This document shows, in pieces, positions 8,655 through 14,138 of a DNA stretch of 14,138 nucleotides (positions within the stretch are counted from its first letter, which is position 1; every line of letters begins with the position of its first letter). Made by a program: the position numbers and the translations under genes. Under the pieces are notes generated by a model. That model searched no databases. It worked only from the letters and a program-made list of their open reading frames with translations, and was not told the origin of the DNA. The DNA is from Dunaliella salina (taxonomy: Eukaryota > Chlorophyta > Chlorophyceae > Chlamydomonadales > Dunaliellaceae). Where the stretch lies: NCBI GenBank assembly GCA_002284615.2, contig MU070492.1:14601-28738 (forward strand), given 5' to 3'.

Positions 8655-10588
8655 CGTGCGCGCGCGCGCGCAGTTTGAAGTATCATCAGGTACACAAGGA
8701 TAGAAGTTCTATGCTCCCATCGTACGTACGCGTAAATGCACAATATTTCTGACAACTCATCTACAACGCATTGTGCTCAGTGTCGATTCCCAAACATCCC
8801 TTTGCCTGAACTGCTTTGCATCTAGAGTCTCTGCTTTAACCGAGCTTCCCCATAAATAGGTACAGCTATTTGATCCGTTGCTTTCTTTCTTTTTCCTTTC
8901 CTTTCCTCATACTCCTGCACTGCGTGTCCCCTCAACTCTCCTGTCTCCTTCTCCATGCACCAAGTTCTTGTTATGGTCATTCCCTGCCCTTACCGTCAAG
9001 ATCTCCCCTTTGTCATTTGTGGTGTAGAAGCTGCAGCCACGAGAGAAGGGGAACTGGATGCCTTCTCCCCGGTTGCTTCCCTCCCCAATCTCAACATGCC
9101 TGCGCGCAAACGCACACGATGGTGGGGTGGGTATGTTGTGGAACAGCAGTCTAATTTCTGCTTGGAAAATAGACAAGGGGCTTTCTCACAAGCTTGCCAT
9201 ACTGTCAGCGCCCATGGCTTGATCTGCTCACTGTGCATGCTTGTGCCTGGACAGTGACAGCACTCGGGTGCACAGGGGTGGGGCAGGTACACGTCAATAA
9301 TTTTCACTTGCAAAGGCATCATATCAAAAGTTTCCGCTTGTTAAGGAAGGATGAAGCTACCGGAACAAGGCTACAGATTTCAGGTACAATAGAATGACAC
9401 TGCAGCATCTCTCACACCGCAGCATCTGCAAGTGCTGTCAAAGCGTCAGTGAGAGCACTGTGAGCGCATTGAGACGTTCATGAGTGTAACATGGGTGTTT
9501 GAGGCATCTGTGAGAGCATTGTAGCAGCGCTATAGCCCCATCTACGACTGCGCTGTGAGCGCACTTGAGGTATCTATTGGACGCTTGAGGCAACAGCGAG
9601 AGCACTTGTGCATGAAAGCACTGCAGAACAGACTGTATCCAGCTTTGCAAGCACGCATGCCTCTCAGGAAGCCCCTGAGTCATGTGTAGACCTGACACAC
9701 GCGCTTCTCCCCCACTCCAAATCAGTGTTTTCCGGAGTTCAACCCCAAATGTGCGTTCACCCGCATCTGTTGGCCTGACACACGAGTTCACCCCACTCTG
9801 GATGGAGGTTTTTTGGAGTCCCACCCTGAATACTGAGTTCACCCCTTGCTAAATAAGTGCTTCAGCGAACTTAAACCCTTGGATTCATCCCTGCCTGCAC
9901 AGCTTTCACAGCTCACCATGTGATCCCGCACTTCTGCTCATCTCCTGTTATTTCCTCCATCACAAACTTCAGGTCACCAGGCACTTCCTGGCGGACCTGC
10001 ACAGACGAGGCCCAAAGAAGGCTGTGACTAATGCATAGATGAGCTGAGAGGTACATCCTTGGAAGTTTTTCTAACAACGAACGATGTAAGTGCTGAGTAT
10101 GCAAGGAAGAGTCCCAAATGTTTTGCAGGTTACCCTTGCAATGATTTGAACAGACAATTTCTGTTATAGGGTCAAGCTCTTGAACAGATTCCATGTTTCT
10201 CCTCGTTGTTGAACAGTGCCAAGGAGGATCATCATGCAAAACAAAGATAATCCATCTTTACAGCAAGATTCAGTATGTAACAAAGAAGCTGGTTTCAAAA
10301 TTGCAATGGCACCTTCTTCATGTACTCCACAACTTCCTTGCGCCCTCTGAATGGCTCTGCATGAATCATGTCATGGTAGCTCACGTCCTCAGCCATGCAC
10401 GAGGCGATGGTCTCGCTGTCACCAGCATTGTAAGCAGTGTAGAACCTGCGCAAGAGGGCAAGGGCAAGCACTTGTGTGTCTTGAGCACCTTGTTCCAGGG
10501 CAAAAAATCTTGTACTGCAAGACCCGTACAGGTTTCTAAAACCTTTGTCAGAATTGCTTACAATTTTTGATGCTGGTAGAGAATGCAT
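591..10588 (-). CDS. Seven-exon NTF2-like/SnoaL-like domain protein with two membrane segments, 3' end missing
   Basis: This is the whole-gene entry; exons are listed separately. Joining 10588-10313, 9996-9917, 9099-8994, 7101-6957, 2475-2399, 1784-1708 and 690-591 gives one uninterrupted 287-residue frame. All six introns are GT-AG, and every exon junction agrees in phase (0, 2, 0, 1, 0, 2). Residues 1-38 are a Ser/Lys/Arg-containing leader, possibly an organelle transit peptide. About 38-165 is an NTF2-like fold: LLRRFYTAYNAGD helix, MAEDVSYHDMI, PFRGRKEVVEYM, FPFSRGCSFY and ARDIVEPAVKPG are typical of plant and algal NTF2-family proteins. A hydrophobic segment at about 190-211, a conserved-looking EVFHESINFFYVNIG block (229-243) and a second hydrophobic segment (about 263-281) form the C-terminal extension. 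The family is known from sequence only; no ligand or reaction can be inferred. A membrane-bound, probably organellar, protein is inference. The terminal exon lies beyond the left edge. Confidence 0.88.
691..1707 (-). other. Intron 6 of the NTF2-like gene (1017 bp)
   Basis: It is bounded by GTGAGT at the exon 6 side and TTTGCAG at the exon 7 side. A pyrimidine microsatellite of CTCTC/TCTCC units lies at 1019-1051. Nothing else recognisable was seen. Confidence 0.8.
1019..1051. repeat. Pyrimidine microsatellite (TCTCC-type)
   Basis: CTCTC/TCTCC units repeat for about 33 bases within intron 6. Confidence 0.85.
1708..1784 (-). CDS. Exon 6: conserved EVFHES block (residues 229-254)
   Basis: The acceptor GTGCTTGCAG ends at 1785 and the donor is a consensus GTGAGTATG at 1707. 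The 77 bases encode EVFHESINFFYVNIG and LNAAGFNLIP plus two bases (GA) that exon 7 completes to Asp. The aromatic, charged block resembles the corresponding part of green-algal homologues as I remember them; this should be confirmed by alignment. Confidence 0.88.
1970..2064. repeat. CTGTGCTAC minisatellite
   Basis: The block CTGTGCTAC or a near variant recurs at least eight times with 10-16-base spacing, in a longer order of about 31 bases. It lies within intron 5. Confidence 0.75.
2214..2288. repeat. (CA)n microsatellite
   Basis: Uninterrupted CA dinucleotides for about 75 bases, inside intron 5. On the gene's own strand it reads (TG)n. Confidence 0.98.
2399..2475 (-). CDS. Exon 5: rest of membrane segment 1 and Pro-rich linker (residues 203-228)
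   Basis: The acceptor GTGACCAG ends at 2476 and the donor is TGG|GTAGGT. The first two bases complete Gly, then follow YISYVMLSNAAPG and PPALETPPKVLW. With exon 4 this gives an unbroken hydrophobic stretch across the junction. The exon is only 77 bases and lies 4.48 kb from exon 4, so it was found by frame and phase and not by length. Related algal proteins, as I recall them, have a similar Pro-rich linker before the EVFHES block. Confidence 0.82.
2672..2795 (+). repeat. tRNA-derived SINE-like unit with (TTCC)n tail
   Basis: TCGCTCAGGCTTG (2680-2692) resembles a Pol III A box (one mismatch to TGGCTCAG at its start). GGTTTGAATCG (2720-2730) resembles a B box. Their starts are 40 bases apart, close to tRNA spacing, and GACCT/AGGTC (2701-2716) can pair like an anticodon stem. 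No T-stem pairing is visible, so this is not a functional tRNA. A (TTCC)n tract at 2751-2795 follows, as a SINE tail might. No target duplication was found. Confidence 0.35.
2751..2795. repeat. (TTCC)n microsatellite
   Basis: About eleven TTCC units in perfect tandem, directly downstream of the tRNA-like sequence. Confidence 0.97.
3756..3763. repeat. Left target-site duplication ATGCCTAC
   Basis: Identical to the octamer at 4852-4859 immediately after the right inverted repeat of the hAT-type element. Confidence 0.85.
3764..4851. mobile_element. Non-autonomous hAT-type DNA transposon, 1088 bp, with 8-bp target duplication
   Basis: The ends are perfect 14-base inverted repeats, CAGTGTTTCTCATA at 3764-3777 and its complement at 4838-4851. 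They are flanked by the identical octamer ATGCCTAC at 3756-3763 and 4852-4859. The CAGTG start and the 8-bp duplication are characteristic of the hAT superfamily. Subterminal TGTAGC-type motifs recur in both orientations: TGTGTAGC at 3790, GGCTACACAGGGT near 3801, 4753 and 4798. These could be transposase binding sites, by inference. There is no transposase reading frame; the interior is an 84-bp minisatellite. It sits in intron 4. Confidence 0.85.
4101..4530. repeat. 84-bp minisatellite, five copies plus a decayed sixth
   Basis: GCCTGCARGCAACGC recurs at 4101, 4185, 4269, 4353 and 4437, exactly 84 bases apart. A degraded unit follows from about 4521 and runs into a CTG-rich stretch (4575-4640). 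Because 84 is divisible by three and the unit lacks stops in several frames, long reading frames arise on both strands (3946-4695 plus, 4087-4794 minus). They predict Ala/Cys-rich 28-residue repeats on the plus strand. I treat these as by-products of the repeat. Base 4450 is an N. Confidence 0.93.
4852..4859. repeat. Right target-site duplication ATGCCTAC
   Basis: Matches 3756-3763 base for base and directly abuts the CACTG end of the element. Confidence 0.85.
4949..5148. repeat. Foldback with 45-base arms and 110-base loop
   Basis: 4949-4993 and 5104-5148 are inverted copies with about 42 of 45 bases pairing (GCTAGGGCAGGCAGGGGCAAGG versus its complement). Weaker similarity continues about 12 bases outward. 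No target duplication was recognised. It lies close to the hAT-type element in intron 4. Confidence 0.8.
5306..5509. mobile_element. 204-bp MITE-like element with CAGGGTTGGCCAG inverted ends
   Basis: CAGGGTTGGCCAG at 5306-5318 is exactly complementary to 5497-5509. Imperfect similarity extends about 15 bases inward (ATCTTTAGGTGTATGATTC against TTCCTTTCGTCGGAATC). The CAGGG start and size suit a hAT-type MITE. The 8-base flanks (CACAGAAG and GTGTTGGG) do not match, so insertion is not proven. Confidence 0.45.
5842..6005. repeat. 40-bp tandem repeat, about four copies
   Basis: The anchor TCAC(G/A)GAAAAGG recurs at 5866, 5906, 5946 and 5986, exactly 40 bases apart, each linked by TTRAGTAAATTTGAGTA. 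It lies in intron 4. Confidence 0.9.
6290..6600. repeat. 100-102-bp diverged tandem repeat, three copies
   Basis: GGGTGCYGTYRCAAT recurs at 6306, 6406 and 6508, each followed by an ACACAYAT stretch and a CACCATCATCCTCACCTG-like block. Copies are clearly diverged. Confidence 0.75.
6619..6710 (-). pseudogene. Diverged duplicate of the exon 4 3' end and its splice donor
   Basis: This stretch aligns with 6894-6988, which spans the end of exon 4 and the start of intron 4. On the minus strand the exon-like part reads AAAAVWKGCAG against AAAAVWAGYAG in the real exon. The GTGAGG donor is kept (6678-6673). The intronic part, with repeated CTTGTAAA motifs, is also shared. The copy lies about 275 bases downstream of the real site and has no matching acceptor, so it is probably an inert duplicate. 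Confidence 0.75.
6957..7101 (-). CDS. Exon 4: end of NTF2-like domain and start of membrane segment 1 (residues 155-203)
   Basis: The acceptor GGACAG ends at 7102 and the donor GTGAGG starts at 6956. The exon encodes ARDIVEPAVKPGSASLG, LLTAVSPIIRALGPN and IPIAAAAVWAGYA plus the first base of a Gly codon. ARD-VEPAVKPG closes the NTF2-like domain in this family, and the Ala-rich end begins the first hydrophobic segment. Both edges of this exon have diverged copies in the neighbouring introns (see repeats at 7192-8282 and 6619-6710). Exit is phase 1. Confidence 0.9.
7268..7652. repeat. Palindromic CCACATGTGG motifs
   Basis: Exact CCACATGTGG occurs at 7268, 7405, 7483 and 7643, usually inside GTCCACATGTGGTGCATGG. 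A one-base variant, CCACACGTGG, lies at 7106 just inside intron 3 next to the exon 4 acceptor. Degenerate forms fill the gaps. Confidence 0.85.
7838..8290. repeat. 208-bp higher-order repeat, two full copies and a partial third
   Basis: 7838-8045 and 8046-8253 are nearly identical, and a third copy begins at 8254 and breaks off near 8290. Each 208-base unit is itself two diverged 102-106-base units. The near identity points to a recent duplication. Confidence 0.93.
8588..8671. repeat. (TG)n tract continuing into (CG)n
   Basis: About 65 bases of TG dinucleotides, a short TGCTCG interruption, then a run of CG dinucleotides. Alternating purine-pyrimidine of this type is the classic Z-DNA-prone composition. 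It lies in intron 3. Confidence 0.97.
8994..9099 (-). CDS. Exon 3: NTF2-like domain core strand (residues 119-154)
   Basis: The acceptor GCGCGCAG ends at 9100 and the donor is ACG|GTAAGG. The exon finishes the Trp codon and encodes HVEIGEGSNRGEG, then FPFSRGCSFYTTND and KGEILT. FPFSRGCSFY is the most recognisable family signature in the gene. SRGEG-like Gly/Ser/Asn residues before it look like a short loop insertion. Exit is phase 0. Confidence 0.9.
9100..9916 (-). other. Intron 2 of the NTF2-like gene (817 bp)
   Basis: The borders are GTGAGC and GCGCGCAG. It holds two diverged repeat families, at about 9445-9610 (GTGAGAGCAYTG motifs about 43-61 bases apart) and at 9691-9846. Confidence 0.85.
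9691..9846. repeat. 83-bp tandem duplication
   Basis: CCTGACACACG begins units at 9691 and 9774. Both carry a CCCCACTC block, a GTTTTYYGGAGT block and a GTTCACCC end, with moderate divergence. Confidence 0.75.
9917..9996 (-). CDS. Exon 2: NTF2-like domain, middle part (residues 93-119)
   Basis: The acceptor is CTGTGCAG just before 9996 and the donor is a good GTGAGC at 9916. The 80 bases encode VRQEVPGDLKFVMEE, ITGDEQKCGIT and two bases of a Trp codon. The Trp is completed by the first base of exon 3, giving the GITWHVE strand that plant and algal NTF2-like relatives also have. Entry is phase 0 and exit phase 2. Confidence 0.88.
9997..10312 (-). other. Intron 1 of the NTF2-like gene (316 bp)
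   Basis: The donor is a weak GTGCCA and the acceptor a good TCTGTGCAG. Nothing else was recognised inside. Confidence 0.8.
10313..10588 (-). CDS. Exon 1: leader and start of NTF2-like domain (residues 1-92)
   Basis: ATG at 10588-10586 opens 92 codons ending ...VVEYMKK. It is the first ATG after an in-frame TGA at 10645-10643, which supports this start; an additional upstream exon cannot be excluded. The first 38 residues have few acidic residues and contain S, K and R (SKIVSNSDKGFRNLYG), compatible with a transit peptide. The domain begins near VLALALLRRFYTAYNAGD, followed by IASCMAEDVSYHDMI and PFRGRKEVVEYM, the usual first helices and strand of SnoaL-like proteins. The donor is AAG|GTGCCA, a weak site, chosen because it keeps phase 0 into exon 2; the unspliced frame stops 15 bases further on. 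Confidence 0.85.
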
Positions 10589-11724
10589 CACAAGCAGCCG
10601 ATCAGCCAGGGTCCTGGCTACCCCTTGAAAACTTGTTGGGTATCAACTTCTGACAGCCAAGAAGCGAGGAGAGTTGAGACTTGGCGGTACGCTGGTGTCT
10701 TGCCAGGCCTGCATTCTTAGGGTTCTTGAACTCCTTGCAAGGACAGACAACAGGACAGAGCAAGAACAAGGACTGCATTCTTGAGGCTTTCAAGCCTTCC
10801 AAAAGAACAGCATTATTGAGGCTTTCCGGCACCCTGCAAGGATTGCACTTTTTAGATTGTTAGCCTCCCGAGAGAGCAGACTGGGAAAAGAAAGGGGCAA
10901 CAGCCTGGATATCATATCAAAGATGGCCACATTGCAATGATGGCTCTTGGAACTAGCAAAGCATGATCTGGATTGGACTGCCAAATGGATGCAATTTGAG
11001 ACAAATTTTTGAGTTCATGCACAAATTCTTTGAAAATTTTAAAGGGGAAGGGGGGAAATCCAAATTAGGGGGATTGGTTACCAGATGGGGGTGACAGAGC
11101 TGTTTGCTAGCATGCTCTTTCAAGCTATTTCCCCTCAAATCTGACCATGCCAACCATTACAATTTACAAAAAATCCGCATTCAATGTGAAACCAAAAAAA
11201 ATCCTTGGGACCCCAGATCACTCTCCTGGATTCAGATCACCCAAGAAGGGCCTACAGGAGGGTGGATTGTACAACTTTTGAGCGCTCCCACCAATCCTTC
11301 TTAAAAACTTTACATTTAAAATCCTCACATCATGAGCTATCGATTGGTATTAAGATGGATAAAATTGGAGGGGGGAAGGATGTTGGGGGGGATTCCGACT
11401 TCTTGAGACCCTCCTTCCTGAATATTTATAAGCCACTTGCACAGAAATTGAAAATACCAATGGATTCTTGAACTCAAGATGTGTCCAATGTCACAATCTC
11501 ATAGCATTTCAGGTTCAAGGGGAAGTCTGATAGCGGAGTTCACACCCTCGGGTTTCCTGGGTTTTGGACTTGCGCCCCTGGCCGAAGGTTCTACACCCGA
11601 AGGTTCTACACTTTAAGGTTTTTAAAGGCGGGTCAGGTAGGCGCAGCAGATGTTGAAATGGCATTGGGGCAGTCCTGAAAGCTCTCTGATCATAATCCTT
11701 TGAACTTCTCTAAAGTCTATGCAT
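10589..11724. other. Upstream region of the NTF2-like gene, no gene recognised
   Basis: It should contain the 5' leader and promoter of the minus-strand gene, but no convincing TATA box was seen. A loose repeat of GCATTMTTGAGGCTTTC-like segments lies at about 10709-10830, and CGAAGGTTCTACAC occurs twice at about 11583-11611. Reading frames here are short and have no family features. Confidence 0.5.
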
Positions 11725-12490
11725 TAAGCAGAGGCAGCACCACATGCGCATGGAGGCTGCGTAGGTAGACAGCAGCAAACAAATGCAAACTTGCAGGATA
11801 GTGACAATGCGGGAACCGTTATTGCTTTGAGGTCAGGAGGGCACTTCGTGAAATTACAGCCAGTTGTGGGTGGCTGGAAGGGCAGGAACGCGTGGACATC
11901 CGCTGCTCAGTTTTTGCCCCACAACTCTGCTGCAACACACACATCAAGTGCAGAGAATTTTCAGATGGATGGGGAATTTCAGCAGGAGCAGATCGGTACC
12001 CTTGTTGTCTGGATTGGGGCAGCGGAAGGTTTTGGGGGTGGTGCGTGAATAGGTGGTCCTACCCCTAAAAATGTCATGACGTCCACAACTACTTTTCCAC
12101 CCTCCTGGACCCCATAATATTTTGGAACCCCCTGACCCTCTCAACTCCCCCCCCCCCCCCTTCCAGTGCCCCAATCCAGACAAGAAGGGTACCAACCTGT
12201 TGCCAATCTGTTCCTCTTTCAATTCTGCATCCATCTGTATACTCCGCACGCAATAAAACAATAAACTGCAGCAGAGGTAAGGAGCAAAAACTGTTCAGCG
12301 GATGCCTGTACCTGCCCTTCCAGTCACCCACAGTTCGCGTGTGGTTCGCAAATCCTCAAACTGCCCTCCTGATTCCGACATGCAAAAGACACAGCTAACA
12401 CTGTCACTATCCTGGAAGTGCAAATTCATTTGCTGCATGTTTGCATCTGCGTCCCATGCTGCCCAGATCCGTTCAGAGCAGCACTGACTC
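11725..12490. repeat. Large imperfect inverted repeat (arms about 300-330 bp, loop about 130 bp)
   Basis: About 11725-12029 is an inverted, diverged copy of about 12159-12490. Best blocks are GGTACCCTTGTTGTCTGGAT in the left arm (about 11995-12014) against 12172-12191, CAGGATAGTGACA at 11793-11805 against 12403-12415, and TCAGGAGGGCA at 11833 against 12372. Gaps and substitutions are frequent between these blocks. The inner part has a run of 14 C (12147-12160). No terminal signature or target duplication was identified. Confidence 0.75.
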
Positions 12491-14081
12491 TCAGCCATAC
12501 AGTTAGACAACCACTGTTCCCCCAATTGGCACCAACAGGGTGCTAGTCGACATCCTTGAGATCAGGATTCAGATGGTATCTTTAGATCTATGCATAAGTG
12601 GCCCAGGAGATTCTGGAAGGGTCTCAAAGAGTTGAAACCACCAACAACTTCCCGCCACCATCCACCTTCCCCGATTGAACCCATACATATACCAATCGAT
12701 GCCCCTCAATGCAGGGTTTTAGGTACCAGGTATACAGTTCTTAAAAGGATTGACACCTGGAGTCCAAAAAAATAGTACTTCCCTGAGCCTCCTCCGTTTG
12801 CCTGAGAAACTCTTGCACTAAAGGTGCAAAAAAAAATTTGACCAACCGTGCAAAATTCATGCCACCATGCATAAACAAGGTTTTTGAGCCTGCGCGTTGA
12901 CTGCGTGCAAACCAATGTATATTTAGGACTGTGAGAGTGGATGAGTGGTCCTATGCAGTTGATGCCATTGTTTAATTTTGGGGCGTGCTTCTGGTGCGCG
13001 GTTGCTAAACTGGTGATTCATTTGGGGTGCAGAATGAGCCCAATTCTGCACGACATCTTTCCCATTTTTTTTGGTGCGCAGGATAGTAGAAGAGTGTATG
13101 TGGATTACAAATGCAAACTAACGGATTGCAAAGGCACCAAGGGGAAGCTGCGGGCCATTGTTGGGTGATCTCAGGCCAGCAGGGTGATCTTTTGTTCCCG
13201 CCTTTTGCTTCATAAATTCAGATGGACATAATGATCTCTGGAACAAAGATTGTAAGCATTATAAGTGTGGAGAGTGAAACTCGGAAAAAAAAAAAAACAT
13301 ACCGTAGGGGAAAGAAATTACCGCTCAAAAATCACATTTTTGGCCGCGCGCGATGACTGAGTGGTGGCAGATTAAATATTCTTTTTCAGGGTGCGCAGTT
13401 GTGAAAATTGCCAATTCAGACAGCAAGTGAGTAAAGGTGGTCAAAACTACCCCTGCATGTTTTTGTAAAATATTTATTTCGGGGTGCGTGGCTGGTGCGT
13501 GGTTGCATAACATATCTATTTTTGGGGGATGCGTGATGAGTGTGATGAGTGCATTTCTCCACGGTATTCAGCAATCAGGTGAGGTACAAGATTCCAGTCA
13601 TTCACCTCAGATAAAAACCCGTGGACACCTCTGATGACCATCCAATTTGGTGGTCTGGAATCAGCTTTCTTTCTAAAGACAGGGTTTAAGCTGTAGCTAA
13701 TCAGGCACGCGTCCCCACCTAGCAAACCTTAGTGCTGAACAAAGTTTTGGTCAGCTGAGCTTCTAGGAGAACCCAGATTTGAAAGTGGAAGCTGCTGTGA
13801 GCACGCCAGAACACCTGTTCTAAATCAAATAACCTTCTCTGATTGAAAATCAAAAATTGATGGCAGACTAAGCTCTCATGAAGGAAACATTTCGAAGATC
13901 CTCACAAGCACATCACTGACAAAGCCTGGTATTTTTCGTCTACCACTGAATCAGCTTCAACTCACTTCGTGACAGTTTCTTTGGCAGAGGGAGCCTCTGC
14001 AGCTTGGGCAGCTCGGCTCACTACGCGACCAGGTGCCTGTTGGCATAGGATGCAAGCGTTAAGCAAGCGTGTGTGAGTTTG

Positions 14082-14082
<1 letters not shown>
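12491..14082. other. Region without a recognised gene
   Basis: It contains degenerate direct repeats built from an AT-rich stretch plus GGTGCGYGG (GTGCGCGGTTGC near 12995, GTGCGTGGTTGC near 13495, with weaker copies near 13070 and 13390). There is also an A-rich run near 13286-13298. Short frames, including one on the minus strand at 13516-13725, show no known domain. Confidence 0.45.

Positions 14083-14138
<56 letters not shown>
14083..14138. repeat. (TG)n microsatellite at the right window edge
   Basis: Perfect TG dinucleotides to the last base. Confidence 0.98.

Larger units (their letters stand above)
7102..8993 (-). other. Intron 3 of the NTF2-like gene (1892 bp), mostly tandem array
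   Basis: The borders are GTAAGG (8993) and ACAG (7102). The part from 7102 to about 8290 is the acceptor-containing array; 8291-8993 contains the TG/CG tract and otherwise nothing recognised. Confidence 0.85.

Noticed and set aside
13516..13725. Minus-strand 69-codon frame with a protein-like composition
   Set aside because: No domain, no convincing acceptor and no partner exon were found; too short to support alone.

Overview
The window is eukaryotic nuclear DNA, most likely from a chlorophyte green alga. GT-AG introns interrupt an open frame that only makes sense when spliced. Base composition is intermediate, and (TG)n/(CA)n microsatellites, long minisatellites and small transposons are frequent. 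A Dunaliella-like alga would fit, but that is inference from style and not something the sequence proves.

One protein-coding gene can be supported. It lies on the minus strand and fills 10588 down to 591, and it runs off the left edge. I rebuilt seven exons by matching reading frame, intron phase and GT-AG borders: 10588-10313, 9996-9917, 9099-8994, 7101-6957, 2475-2399, 1784-1708 and 690-591. Together they give 287 residues. The protein has an N-terminal leader of about 38 residues, then an NTF2-like/SnoaL-like alpha+beta domain, then a C-terminal extension with two hydrophobic segments. I recognise the family (plant and algal NTF2-like proteins, molecular function unknown) but no gene symbol. 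The last exon or exons lie left of position 1.

The introns measure 316, 817, 1892, 4481, 614 and 1017 bp and hold almost everything else. From right to left: an 83-bp duplication (9691-9846); a (TG)n-(CG)n tract (8588-8671); a 102-114-bp tandem array (7082-8290) whose unit contains the real splice acceptor and first codons of exon 4; a diverged copy of the exon 4 3' end with its donor (6619-6710); 100-bp and 40-bp tandem repeats; a 204-bp MITE-like element (5306-5509); a foldback (4949-5148); a 1088-bp non-autonomous hAT-type transposon (3764-4851) with a perfect 8-bp target duplication and an 84-bp minisatellite inside; and a tRNA-like SINE candidate with a (TTCC)n tail (2672-2795).

The 3.5 kb upstream of the gene (10589-14138) shows no recognisable gene. 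Its main structure is a large imperfect inverted repeat (about 11725-12490). Both window ends lie in (TG)n tracts and there is one N at 4450, as expected of a draft contig broken at microsatellites.
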